58,500 bases of DNA. Origin: Chrysomallon squamiferum. Taxonomy: Eukaryota > Mollusca > Gastropoda > Neomphalida > Peltospiridae. The notes under the pieces were generated by a model. It was given only the letters and a program-made list of their open reading frames with translations, searched no databases and was not told where the DNA came from. This document shows, in pieces, positions 25,696 through 39,105 of the stretch. Made by a program: the position numbers and the translations under genes. The stretch spans positions 15,909,689-15,968,188 of the forward strand of contig CM022675.1 of NCBI GenBank assembly GCA_012295275.1, written 5' to 3'. Position 1 is the stretch's first letter. The number at the start of each line of letters is the position of its first letter.

Positions 25696-28395
25696 CAACA
25701 ATAATAAATGGCTTTGGCTTGTGAATGTTCTGTGCTAGCAAGAACAAAGCTAACATTTCTATCACAGTTTTGTAATCAAAGCTTATTCTAGTGCAATATT
25801 GTCAGATATTAAATACTAAATGAGGTTATGTTTTTGGTGTACTGCACCCCTCCAGTGATTAATATAAATGTAGAATATTTTCTGTTTTTTTTTTTTTTTG
25901 TTTATCTCCAAAGTAAATTTCCAGTATTATTTTAAATTATATTATATTATCTTATTATCATTGTAATGTAATTTGTATTAAAAGATTTAAGAGATATGGT
26001 AGGAAATATTTTAGGATTTTAAATATCAGATGATATACAAAATGCTCTGAAGGCTGGCTCAGACAAAGATATACTTCAAAGAATTTCCTTACAAAACAGT
26101 AAAACAGTAATTATCCTGCCATTATCAACTATTCTAAACATCTAAAAAAATATGTCAAAAAATAAAAAAGTAAAAATTAAATACTGAAATATTTTCCACA
26201 TCATAAATATAAATTCTGAAACGAAACTGTTTCAGATATCTTTACTTCCAGTATTTACATTTAATACATTAATATGAACTTCTTGTTCCTGCCATAAAAG
26301 AGTTCTAATTATGGAAATCACTATTTTTTTTACAGTACATTTGCAAGGTCATTGAGGTCAAATCCATCCTTAAAATGTCTCTTTTGTTTATACAATATTC
26401 AAAAAAACAAACAAAGCAAACATAAAATGATACAAAAAAAAGAAAAAACAAGAAGATAAAATACAAATAAAATAGAAGTAATAAAATGAATATAAGCAAG
26501 TTTACTGTAACTAATCATAATTTATAAAAATCATAATGTATATTTAGAGAAAATTTTAAATGTAAACATGGACACTTGAAAGAGTTATTCCCAGCTTCTT
26601 ACAACCATCTGTGATGCCACAGTTTTTCAAAAATCAGTTTGTAAAAACATTAAACTATTATCTGCATATATATATGTTAAAATAGCATCGAGTGTAAATA
26701 ATTTAAAAAGTTAATAATATTAATATATGTTAATGATAATATCAAATAAAAATAAGAGAAAATAAAATACTAATAATAAATGTATAATTGAAAAAAAAAA
26801 GGTTCGATTTGCTGTTTTAGATTAGATCAGTTGACTATTTAGCTGTCAGGTCAGTATTGGCTAAAGAAAGGTGCCAGAATAAAGCAAAAATCTCTCAATA
26901 ACAATACAGAAAAATCTGATCTAAACCACAACCATAATATCAGTATGCTTAACCATTTAACTATCAGTCTTGATCAACAGATATTAGAAAGGAAAGGTAA
27001 TTGAATAATGGAAATATCTTTGAACAGTGAAACCACAATGTCTAATCTGAATAATAATCATTATAATATGTATAGTTGTTATATTATAAAGCTTGATAAA
27101 AATAAAATAAAAATAAAAGGTACATCAACAATGAAAACATGAAGTCTAATCTAAATAACAGTTGTAATAATATGTATAAACATTTTATTAAACAGTTGTG
27201 TCAACAGATGTTAAATCTATCTGATTATCATTATAATCTAGATAGGAAAAAAAGAAGAAAAAAAAAGCAAAAAAATCTAAATAAAAAAAAAATAAAAAAA
27301 AATAAATGAATAATAAAAAAATAAAAACAAAAATAAAAAAAAAAATAAATAAATAAATAAAATTAAAAAAATCTAATACATTGTTTATTAAAAAAATTAT
27401 ACAAAATAAACTTCTGTATTTTATCTTTTAACAAATCTTTAACAAATTCAGCAAAATACATAGAAAAAATTAGAACATCTTTCAGATTTTTATTGTTTTT
27501 GGAATGATTGGACCGTGATAGAATCTTACAGACATGTATGTGAGGCACTTTGGCAAAATGAGGCTGCTAAATTAAAACATAATGAAGATATTTTCAAATG
27601 ATACCAAGCCTTTTTGAAAACAGCAAACTTCTGAAAACTGGATAACCATAAACTTTTTACATTTAACATTAGTTAAAAATGCTGTATTGTGAAACATCCA
27701 GGGCATCAAACTAAATTATTTCCTTAGCAACTAAGCATTTAGAATTAAAGCATCAAAATACATTTTTTTTTATGTTAACTGTCCAATGAATGAAGCTGTC
27801 ATTTCCTTACTATCACATTATTAATTCATAAAAATAAATTTTTTGACATTTTTTCAGAAATAGTTAATTAACAAGGATATTCATTTTTCATTTTCAAGTT
27901 ACTGTACTGTAGTTAGCAGTCATTTACCATGAAAAAAATCTAGCCAATCAGAACATGTCTAACAAACAAGTAGGCCAAATTTGTACCTATGCCTAATAAA
28001 ACAACTTTTCTCTTTGGTTAATGTTGACTTGACAATTATTAGCCAGATTATTTATATTGTAATAAATTATAAAGAAAAAAATTTGATAATAAACAAAACA
28101 ATAATCATTGCAAACTCCAGTAAATTTGGCATCAAAACATTTGCCAGTGTGCTTGCTTGATTAGAACCATATGTACAAAAATTTAAAAAAAATTTGTATT
28201 TGGGTAACAATCAACAAATTCTTGATAGAATTTTCACAGTTTTTTGAATAGATTATAATAAAATGATCTCCACCATTACCTGCCTCATTTTGTTAAACTG
28301 AAGTAGCCATTGTGTGTTTTTTACGTAATATTTTTGATAAATACAGTCTAAGTAAGCAAACACTGCCATTTTAGTAATGTTGTCTGCTTTGCAGT
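22231..28395. other. AT-rich region between convergent SMUG1 and Lifeguard genes
   Basis: About 6 kb without a recognisable exon, very AT-rich, with homopolymer, AAAT and AAT/GAT runs (notably about 25600-25700 and 27240-27365) and a TA run (24990-25014). The two flanking genes converge, so both 3'UTRs may occupy parts of it. Open frames here are short and Phe/Ile/Leu/Asn/Lys-biased. Nothing else is seen. Confidence 0.6.
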
Positions 28396-30504
28396 TTAGC
28401 TGGTCTTGCCAAAACAAGACAGAATGATGAGGAACAGATAAACAACGTCGATGTACAACTGCAGTGCGCCGTAGATGTATTCCTCAGGAGACATTTCAAC
28501 CTTCCTCCCCCCCATAATCATCTGCGTGTCGTACACCAGGAACTGAAAAATAAAACCAGTTCATTTAAGTTTCATTTCTTCAAACTGCAGTAAAATAAAG
28601 ACAATAATAATGTCCTTATTTCTAACATCACGATAACAATTTTAATTTTTACAACAGTGGCATAAGAAGTTCAATTTATTTACATTTTTAGCTTTTGGAA
28701 TGATTTAAAAATAAAGTCAGGTTTTAGAAATAAGATAAAATAATAATTTCAGTTTTACAACTGCAGAATAATTTCAGTTCTACAACCAAAATACAAAAAT
28801 AATTTAAGGTTTTAGAAATAAGATAAAATAATAATTTCAGTTTTACAACTGCAGAATAATTTCAGTTCTACAACCAAAATACAAAAATAATTTCAGCTTT
28901 ACAATCAACAGAATAATTTCAGTTTCAGTTAATCAATATCACTTCTGTGAATCATAAAAAATAACTACAACCTTCACCCAGAGACCTGTATTCAATTTAG
29001 AATAATAGTTTAGGAAAATAAATTTTAAGAAACAGAAAGAATAAAAAAAGGAAGAAACAGAGTGAGAGATAGAGTGTGTGTGTGTGTGTGTATGTATGTA
29101 TGTGTGTGTTGTGTGTATGTGTCTGAGTGTGTGTGTGAGTGTGTGTATGTGTATAAGTGTCTGTGTGTGAGTGAGTGTGTGTATGTGTATATGTGTGTGT
29201 GTATGTGTATATGTGTGTGTGTGTGTGTGTTATGTGTGTGTGTGTGTGTATGTGTGTGTGAAAGGTGTCTATACTCACCAAACCAAAGACCAGAGCAGCC
29301 AATCCACCGTACACTGCATCAAGAATCTGAAAAACAGAAAACACATCTAATATTAATCTAAGTTAATCTATCACTTGAAACATAATAATATCCATTACTG
29401 CCTGAAAACAGAGATTCCGAGTTGTATTTCTTTTAAGATACAACATAAGGAGTCATTGAATCAAGCTCTGCATCTGGCCTATCTCACCAGATGCTCAAGC
29501 TCAAGATGAGACGAAGTTAAAGAAAATACAACATTAAGTCACACACAATAACAACTGAAGTTATGACAGGCCTATTGTTGTACCCTCCATATATCTTGTA
29601 GTCAATGGATTAACATTTAAAAGCTTTGAATACAGAATGAACTTCAGTTTCTTAGATTTCAAAATGTATAAATAATGAGGGAGAAAAAATTAAATACTTA
29701 AATAAATAAATAAAATAATAATAATAATAAAATAATATGAATGTGACTCAACTGAAAATTAAAAAAACAAAGATTAAACCCCACCCTCCAAAAAACAAAA
29801 GAAAAAACAACTGGAAACAAAAATGCCATAATAAATGTGATGAAATTATAAAACAACAACAACAACAAACTTACATAGTATAGCTAAATATATTGCTTTT
29901 TACGTCTTCATTTGAAAGTAAATCAATCATTTTAGTTTTAGGTGATAAGAATAATAATTCAAATAACAATTCAAATGTAATAATAGTAAATGAAAGCAAA
30001 AGGAATTTATAAAAATATAAAGACAAATACAAAATATAAACTAAAATAAAAAACAGAACATTAATTTAAAGATGGTAGTCGAAAACAAACTGAAATTTGA
30101 AACAAATTACTTGCATTGAAAACAAATACAACAACAAATACCTCATACTCTTACTAATTTTTTTCTTTGGTTTCTGAAAATGGTTTGAAAATTGTCTGCA
30201 GTTAAAAAAATTACTTAGAAGAAGTCTAACATTACTTTTGGTTATTTTCTTCAGAAATGATGTACTATACTCCACTAGTAGTAGCAACAAAATCATTTAT
30301 TTTGAACTGTGATCATAATTCTTTGTCTTTTTTTTTCTGTGTGAACATCTCTCTTTGTATGTTTGTGCATGTCTGTAAGTGTGAATTTTTGTGTGTATGT
30401 TTATGCTTTGTGTTTGTAGCTGTGACTGTGTTAAATACATATTTGTGTGTGAGAAATTCTAATAGAGTATATAACAAAACAAAGATCAATCATTATATTT
30501 TATG

Positions 30505-30550
<46 letters not shown>

Positions 30551-31420
30551 CAACAAACATGATCCCTTTGCAGGTTTGCCATGCAATGAAAAAAACATGG
30601 TATTCTGCTTTATTTGTAAAAACTTAGATACAAACATGTTTGAAGTTACAAGTAAATAACTTGTCAAAATATGCTTGAGTTATGGATGTGCTGAGATAAT
30701 TTTAGATTGAACAGAATTTTGTTTGTGCTTGGTTTCTGTTTTATGAATCTGCTGCAAATGACAACACATTTTCAATGAAAAACAAACCATAATATGCCAT
30801 TTTCCTACCAAAAGTTATTGAAATGGATAAAATAAAATTTTAAAAAAAAATGACAGCTTTTCTCAGGATTTTTTCTGAAGTAACAGAAAATGTCTTTACT
30901 ATGTTTTTCAGCTACAAGACTGATTAGTGACAAATAAAACAGTACTGACTATTTAGTTCACGGTTTAACAAAGCTTTTTCATGTATAGAATTACTGAGAA
31001 TGTGTACATATAAAAAAAATAGTTTCAAGCTGACTGAAAGCTGTACATGAAATATAAACTTCTTTTGATTTAGACTCAGTTTCTTCATAAAGCTATTTCA
31101 CTGTGTTTTGAAATATTAAAATATCAAAACAACAGTGACAAAGATGAATTAACTTTACCCTTGAGTAACCGGCAAACTGGTAGACAAGGAGACAAGCCAA
31201 TCCAAAGAAAAAGAGAACCATGACCAGCACAAAGAGAAGACCAGCACACATCGTGAAGTCAATCTGAAAAAATAACAATTTCTTAATTTTGTAACACTTG
31301 CAAGTATATTATTTTTATTATTATTATTTTTTATTTTTTATTACTTATAAACAGAAGTTTGAAACTTGAGAAATTTAAATTAATCCATAATGTTTAAAGT
31401 AAAATGCTACCTCTGAAGGT

Positions 31421-31464
<44 letters not shown>

Positions 31465-34400
31465 GGATATTTGATTTACATGATTTAAATGTTAGATGAA
31501 ATTAAGTGAACTTACTTTTGTCTGGATGGCAAACAGTGAGATTGAGAGACATACAAGAGCAGTAATTCCGACTGCAACCAAAACACTGTTGGTTGTGTAA
31601 AAACTAGAAATAAAAAATGTATAAATGATATTTTGATAACTAAATTTCAGATAATTAATTTATTGAACCAAGTATCCAATTGTATACTACTGACAATGAT
31701 TTATAAAACGTTAGTGATCTTAGTTTTAAAATATAACTATTGATCATTACTTTTTTAGCCCTCTAAATGGTTTATGTGATTTAAAACAGCATGATTTAAA
31801 AATATTTCTGAAGTTATTGGAAATAATATTTGTTATCAAAAAAAAAAAAAGAAAGTTAAATGTGAAACTTTTCAACATTGTGTTTTTTTTATCAGAAATA
31901 CATGTTTACCAGTATAAAAAAATGAAAAGAAGTTACACATGAAACCTTTCAACTTGTTTATCAGAAAATTAAACATTGCTGTTCCTCAACAGAACAGAAT
32001 TTTTGGGGAAATTTTGCACACTTACACTGCCCAGTGTCACCATGTATATGTGTCAGTAGTAAAGACAAAAGTCAAAACAAACCTTGAAATGGTTCCAACC
32101 ATGTACGAGAAAGCAAGGGTCTGAAAAAGGGGAGAAAGTATTTCAGGGTTTTACTAATAAAATATTGTTAAATTATGAAAGAAGAAAATGCAACTGGCAC
32201 TATTAAGTAAAACAGCAAACAGAAACATAATATCAAATGTTAAATAAATTAAAAACCCAGGAAGTTTTCATGATTTAGATAAAAGATTCGAGACAAAATT
32301 ATTAAGTATTTATTCTAAAAATATTTTGATGCACATAAAGTGAAATAAATTTGATTTTTTTTTATTACTTTACGAAAATGAAAAAAAAAAAAATGTTGAA
32401 AAAAATCCCAGAAAACCTAGATATGTGTAGTGACTCTGTATTATGATATAACTGTTAATGAAAGTTATTAATTAAAAAAATTAAAAACAACTAAAATCAC
32501 TTACGAATACTCCAAGACAGATGTAATTTCCAGGGGTTGCTCGCCTTTAAAATAAATAAAAAAACATTCAAGCCAGTGAACAAATTTAACAATCTGCTAC
32601 ATTTACTGTAAGGAAACTTTTTAAAATTTTATTTTATATTTAATGCCTGACTATTTAATATTACAGAGGAGAGAGACTAGCCTCAGAAAGAATAGCCTCC
32701 TTCGACTGTGTAGTTCTTGTTAAATGCTGAAACGGAAAATTTAAATAAGACTGAGAAATTTGAGTGACTGTAATAAACATTACAAGACACACAAGTCTGG
32801 TTCATTTGAAACTGACTTTTAGTCCACTTCTATAAAAACTAAATGCCGTTAAGCAGATGAAGACAATATATCATTTGCAGAATATATTTCAGCGCTGGAA
32901 AAATGTATCTAAATAAGCAGTTGGCAAAGTCGTTATAAAAGGGGTTGATAAAGTGGTCACTAAATACTGGGGTTAATTATGGTACTGATTATTCCAGTAT
33001 AATAAACTTATGATTATTTTCTTCTTCTTTTGAAATTATTGAAGAGTATTTACCCTTAAATAGATAAATGTATTATTGCTAATATTTATTTATTTGTTTT
33101 ATATTCCTCAGAATCAGTGAAAGATAAAGTATCTAAACAGATTGAAGACCTCTTTACTAAACTATGGTGTACTTGTCAGAAGAACATTACTAAAGCCAGC
33201 TGTAATTTAACCTTTGATGTGTGTCTCAGACTTACACAGAATAAAACAGATCTATTTCTATTAACTTTTAAAATAACTTATAAACTTACCGTACACTTGG
33301 AATACAGATCAGAACAAAGTATGTCACAAAAAATGTCGCACTGAAACACAATCCACATTGAAAATTGTCAAAATTAACTATATAAATATAAAGATAAGGT
33401 ATATATATTAAATATTTATGTTGTGTCTTCAAATGATTAACAAATTGCTAATTTGTATTTAAATATTTATCCTGTCTAAAAATTATCATCCAGCTGATAA
33501 CTTGTATTTAAACAAATATGCCATTTCTAAGAATGATTATTCAATTCATAATTTGTATTTAAATATTTACATTGTTTCTAAAAATGGTTATACAAATGAG
33601 AAGGAAGAAAATCCGTTATCTTCTGTAATAATTATGGTTTTTTTTGTAAGTAAATTTAGGTGCTTTATAATAAAAGCAATGAATTAAACTTAAAAACATA
33701 TAGGATGAAACCAGTAACAGCAAACAATGTGAATAACTGTACAGAAGGAAAATGAAATAAATGATATAAAATTAGCAATACGTACTATGATACATAGTAA
33801 AACCAGGCACCTGTAGTCTGAATCCAGTGCTTCAAAGGGTGACTGTAAAATCAAACAGAAAATTCAAATATTGGAATAGCTTGTTTGTATTAATTAAGGG
33901 GTGATGATCAGATGAAAAGCTCATTTTGATCAACAATATACTAATTGGAGGACTTACATTTTTCTTTATTTAAAAACAGAAAATATTAACAAACAAATCT
34001 GAATAAAAGTCTGTCTGATATAACATGTTTTAACATTGATAGAGATGAGTTAATAAATATAAACAGATTAATATCAAAAACAAAATAAAAATAAAAATAA
34101 AATAAAAAATAAAAATTGGATGCCAGAAATACAGACTCTTGGGACTATTTGAAAATTCAATAACTTTTAAAATTTAACAAACTTCTGTGCATGTGTGTGC
34201 CTATTTGCACTTGCTGGCAAGTGCCTGACAGCTGTGCAATGACAAGTGATGATTTTGAAACTGCTAATCACAATAAATAAAGCATAATGAAAATACAACT
34301 CATCATTACTCCTCTTTAAATCTGAACTTTTTAAGAATAAGGAAACTTCAAGAATCTGACTCAGTCAAATCTCCAAGTGGTACAGATTTCCTAAATTTCT

Positions 34401-36098
34401 ACCATAACAATGAGTTTCTAAAGAATCTAACAACCCAGTCCCAGGCAGTCCACATAATTGTTCTTTCTACTGTAATTATGTTTTCTAGTGAAAACACAGA
34501 AATGATTCTTACAATGTAATAACTCATTTCCAACTAGGTTCATTATTTTCAGAATGAAAAATGATTGAAAAACGGAAACTCACATAAACATGAAGAGACA
34601 AATAAAAGCAACAGTGACCAGTAGCTGCAGCATCAAAATCAAGTAAACCTACAACAGAAACATGCTTACTTAACATTTTTATTAAACTTTTTAAATTAAA
34701 ATCTTTCCCATTTTAGCTCATTTATCTGAAATTAAATAACAAATGTAATTTCATAGTTAAAAGAACACATACCACTCAATGAGTAACACAAGTTAAATAA
34801 CATGAACAATAAAAACATTATTTTAGTATTTTAAACAAACATAAATGTTGACAAATTATTAAAAAAATCTTGTTCACTAATTTTATATTTTAAACATTTA
34901 TTATTCTTATTTTTACTGTTGTTGTTTTAATTTTAAATACTAATTAAGACTAATAAAACAAATTCTCAGTTTACCTTTCGGATGAACGCTCGTCTGATCG
35001 CTTTCTCAGAAAACGAGTTGTTGCTAAAGATTGGTGTATCGTGATCCACTTCCGGTTCAGCCTCTGGGGCTGGGACACCAACCCCACCGTATGGTGAGTG
35101 CATCACTGGTGGGGGTGCACCGTATGGCGCCGGGGATGCACCGTACGGCGCTGGCATAGCTGGCTGAGGTGGTGGGTAAGCTGAAACAACCAAGGATAAT
35201 GTGGAAATTCACCTAAAAGTCCACTACACAGATAGCTGCTTATTTACCAGTGTGCTTGGTTTCAAAGCCATTTCAGGTGTTCAAAACTAATAACTACAAG
35301 TAATGATTTAGATATCTCACTAATGGAAGGTGAGACATGTCTTGTTTAACACTATTCATATTATACAGTTACACGGCATCAGACATAAGGACTATTCAGT
35401 TAACAAGGGAGGGAACTTCTGACTCCTATTCATGGACTACTCTTTCTGAGACATTCTGTATGCTCCTTCCTTCACACTAGAGTCAGAAACTGTTCTATGA
35501 GGCCACCAAGAGGCACTAATCTAACAGCCCACTCAACTGTGAATCAGTTATTCAAACAAGTAACAAATACATAAAAATAATCAGTGAAGAAGGCTGCAGT
35601 GTATATGCTATCTTCAACTTTGATTTTAGACTTGAAATTATTACAACTTAATAATAAATGACTCCTTATATTTTTCTTTCCATTAATACAAACATACATG
35701 AACTGCAACAAAATATATTTCTTTAAAATATATTTACAAATCCAATATGCTTGAAAAACAAACAAAATATATCTATGAATTTTTAGTTTGAAATACTGTT
35801 TAATTACCTTGTTTCTGTGGATCATTGTATGGTGAATATTAAATATTACATTTAAAAAACTGTTTAATTACCTTGTTTCTGTGGATCATTGTATGGTGAA
35901 TATTAAATATTACATTTAAAAATCTATTTAATTATCTTGTTTCTGTGGATCATTGTATGGCAAATATTAAATATTACATTTAAATATGGTTTAATTACCC
36001 TGTTTCTGTGGATCATTGTATGGTGGACCAGCAAACTGAGGGTTGTTGTAGCCTGCAGCAGCCTGTTCATAAGTTGGAGGTGGTGGGTAGGAAGCCAT
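28396..36098 (-). CDS. Lifeguard/TMBIM family protein (GRINA/FAIM2-like)
   Basis: Complete minus-strand gene in eleven coding exons: 35999-36098, 34975-35180, 34584-34648, 33786-33842, 33290-33340, 32505-32544, 32083-32120, 31516-31603, 31159-31263, 29279-29326 and 28396-28542. The joined frame is 314 codons plus TAA, the usual length for Lifeguard proteins. Residues 1-75 are a Pro/Tyr/Ala-rich cytosolic tail with PPPPTYEQ (a PPxY motif) and repeated PYGA. IRRAFIRKVYLILMLQLL (about 95-112) opens the TMBIM domain of about seven membrane segments, followed by VGITALVCLSI, IDFTMC and YDTQMIMGG. The C-terminal MSPEEYIYGALQLYIDVVYLF is diagnostic. Asp271 (YDTQ) and Asp298 (YIDVV) are candidates for the paired aspartates of TMBIM calcium-leak channels. 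Family members sit in Golgi, ER or plasma membrane and restrain cell death and calcium release. The paralogue (TMBIM1, FAIM2 or GRINA) cannot be chosen. Confidence 0.94.
28721..28891. repeat. 88-bp tandem duplication in Lifeguard intron 10
   Basis: Two nearly identical copies, beginning gttttagaaataagataaaa at 28721 and again at 28809. Each copy contains shorter internal aataatttcagtt repeats. Confidence 0.9.
29074..29260. repeat. GT/CA microsatellite just inside Lifeguard intron 10
   Basis: About 190 bp of TG with TATG and GAGTG interruptions on the plus strand, so CA in the Lifeguard transcript. It begins about 16 nt downstream of the exon 10 donor at 29277-29278. Confidence 0.95.
30503..30548. 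repeat. TAA microsatellite in Lifeguard intron 9
   Basis: About 15 AAT units. The surrounding intron has no other identifiable feature. Confidence 0.9.
31421..31459. repeat. CA/TG microsatellite in Lifeguard intron 8
   Basis: About 19 CA units on the plus strand; the transcript reads UG repeats about 55 nt past the exon 8 donor at 31514-31515. Confidence 0.92.
35801..36031 (-). repeat. Four-copy 63-64 bp repeat spanning Lifeguard exon 1 donor
   Basis: Units start at 35801, 35865, 35929 and 35992. The 35992 unit is the authentic end of coding exon 1 plus its donor. The three downstream (intronic) units repeat exonic bases encoding PYNDPQK and, in the first two (35801 and 35865), a consensus AAG/gtaatt donor. 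The unit at 35929 reads gataatt and has lost the GT. Confidence 0.95.
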
Positions 36099-36125
36099 TT
36101 TAGAAATATGCTTTATCAAAGTAAA

Positions 36126-37400
36126 AACCTGTTGAAAAAAAAAAAAAAAAAAAAATTTCATATATTATTTTTTATTCAATTTTTAAATTTTTTGTTCACT
36201 TTGTTGTTATTATTATTTTTGTTTATTTGACAAAAATGGCCATATTACATAAACATGGTTTGTTTTTTTAAACAGATCTATACAAATAACAATCGTAAGT
36301 TTATGTTACAAATGGAAAAGGTAAAATTTCTTGATTTGTTGAAGGTATAAACCGCATCTATTACAGCTTTCTCACATTTTCTGTATAATCCAGCCAATGG
36401 GGTTAACTAAAACATGGCATGGTGTAAGCTGGTACATTTCTTACAGTTTTGTTTTCTGTCCAAAATTTCCACTGGGAGAACTTGTAAATGGACCCTCATA
36501 AAAGAGTCAAAAAAAAAACTCACAAAAATGTAGAAATAAAATAAATGCAAGTTTAAGTTTTCTATCATTTTCAGTGTTGATGAACCACTCCTCAAAAATC
36601 AGATCAAAACTGATCATGTGACTAGTTTTGATTACAAGGAATGTCCTTGCATATAAATATGGATACCCAATGACAGTGTTTGAAAAATAGGTTCATTTGA
36701 ACAGTTTTACAAGAGAATGAGGGTTTACACAGCTTTATATTTGCTATCTTTATGTAGTTCTGCACTACAATAAAATATAAAATTGAGTAAAAGCTCTGCT
36801 AAAAAGGGGTTAGACCAAAACAGCAAGATAAGGCATTTGTGAAATGAAAAAAATATTATATCAATCAATAAAAATAGCTGATATTATTATTATCTTAAAA
36901 TAGAAAGTAATATTAATAAATAACCTGATGTTGGCTAATAATAAACAAAATTGTCACAATTATACTTATTTAATGTTATTATAACTATCATTATTACAGT
37001 AATCCGTATCACTATCAGTGTATCACTATCAGTATCAGTGTATCTCTATCTGAAAATAAACAATGTTAGTTACTACTTATTTTACATTTTCTTTCGTTCT
37101 TCATATATGTTATAATAAAAATTTAACAGTCGTTCTTTAGCCTTATCACATGATTATGATGACGGTAACCCGAAGCGTTACAAATAACTGAATAAATAAC
37201 ACAATATGATGAATATCAACATGAATGTCAGAAGATAACACTGATAAAACAACAGCTAATGATTTTACGAATTTACATGTCTATTATACTCACATAAAGG
37301 TAAAACTTACTGTTAATGTTTATTTTACGTGGATGTGAAGAGCAGATCAATTTTCAAAACAAACCACACTTGAAAACGTACGGAAACTTGTAGAAAGGCG
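36126..37400 (-). promoter_or_regulatory. Probable 5'UTR intron, leader exon and promoter of Lifeguard
   Basis: On the minus strand a good acceptor (ttcaacag, plus-strand positions about 36128-36135) lies about 30 nt upstream of the ATG. A consensus donor gtaagt occupies 37305-37310. A leader exon from about 37311 toward 37400, with promoter above it, would fit. This is splice-signal inference with no transcript evidence. Confidence 0.35.
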
Positions 37401-37959
37401 TTGTGCAATAATGCGTCACTACAGCGTAGGCCAGCCCCAAATCCGGTCTAGTTCCCTAATTAAAAATTAGTTCCTGGATTTGGCCGCTTAAAAGAATTAT
37501 GCTAATAATTTATTGAATCTTTTAAAGCACTTTTTGGATATGTTGCTAATTAAAATGTACAAAATTCACATGAAGCTCTCTAAGTTTACTTTCGTTTATC
37601 AGATTAACCAATTTCTCCTCCCGGATGTGCTATTATTAACTTGTGATTCATTCACCGGTGATCAGCGAAAATGTTTCTCGCATTTAAAACTCCTAATAGC
37701 ATTATTATAACAAGGATGAAATATTACAATGAGATAACTAAAGAGACTAAACTGAACCAGTTATGTGAAAATAAATTAGAAAACAAAAACAAAAAAACCC
37801 CAACTATCTGAATGTAAAAAGCCATTTAAAGGCCCTTTTGTTTTCTATAATAAAAAAAAATTTTTTTTTTTATATATATTTTTTTATAATTAACTCACAC
37901 ACACACACACGAATAAGTCAGGTAATTTAAAAAAATAAAATAAAAATGAACTGTTTCAG
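37401..37959. other. Spacer between Lifeguard and TARS pseudogene
   Basis: Contains a slightly GC-richer piece (about 37400-37490) that may belong to a promoter, then AT-rich sequence with a short CA run near 37897-37910. No gene is recognised. Confidence 0.5.
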
Positions 37960-39074
37960 TATCTATTCTGGCACTCGAGTACACATATTCTTGGTGAAGC
38001 CATAGAAAAAAAAATGTGGAGGACCTCTTTGTTATGGATCACCAGTTGATAATGAGTTTTAGTTATTACTAAAACATGGCTTTGGATGGAAAGTGGGTAG
38101 ATTACAGAATAAACTGTTTGCTTATTTTGTTAAATTAAAATCCTGGGTTGTTGATTACGTTATATTTTATAAAATTCATGTATGTATGTATGTATGTATT
38201 TGTGTTTTTCCTGTGTAAAATTTTGTTTTAATAATAAAGTGAAACTGGATATATTTTATAAATTCATCTGATGTTAATTGTATTTGATTGTACAATTAAT
38301 AAATGATTTCACACTTGTTTGCCAATGTTAACACTAACACAGCTGTTGCACTATTTTCCTTTTTGTTTAGTATTTTGCTATTTACTGCTGTCTGCAGTAT
38401 TAAATATCAGGTATGTAGTTTTATAATAACCTTTTTGTTTTCAGGCAGATTTCAAGCAATGAATTCAACAGTCTTGAAACAGTTTGTAAACGTATTGTGA
38501 AACTGAAACAGCAAATTGAAAGACTGCAACTGTAGAAGGAAGATGTATTCAAAATGTTTGAGGTATTAAAATTAATATTAGTCACCTCTAATACAGCATT
38601 TCAGAAATTGGGGCAAATATCATGAATGTAGGGGCAACAGTTTATAACATGAAATCAATTTTATTATAAAGAAATGAAATTTAAAAACATTTATGGTAGA
38701 ATGCTGTGTAATTAATCTGTTGAAGAATATTGGATAAGAACTGATTTTTATAAGATGTGGGATCCTTGTTATACATTCACTTAGATCTGCTTGTGGACTC
38801 TCTGGTTTAGACTGGGATTTCTTGTGTTGTTACATATCATTAGTAAATAAAACTGGATAATAAAAAAAAAAAAACAACCCTTAACGTATATAGAATGTAT
38901 TAATTTTCATCTTTTTACTTATGTTTTGTTTTCAGTACAGCTAATTCTAAGTGAGAATTCTGAATGAAAAAGTCACCTCTGATACTATCACTATTTACAA
39001 GTTACTTTTTTATGATTTATTATTTAATATTCTTATTATTTTTCAAAACAGATAATTTTAAACTTTATTTATTA

Positions 39075-39105
<31 letters not shown>

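Noticed and set aside
28997-29361. Open frames of His/Thr and Cys/Val repeats next to Lifeguard exon 10
   Set aside because: Read-through of the exon into the adjacent CA repeat on one strand and the repeat alone on the other.
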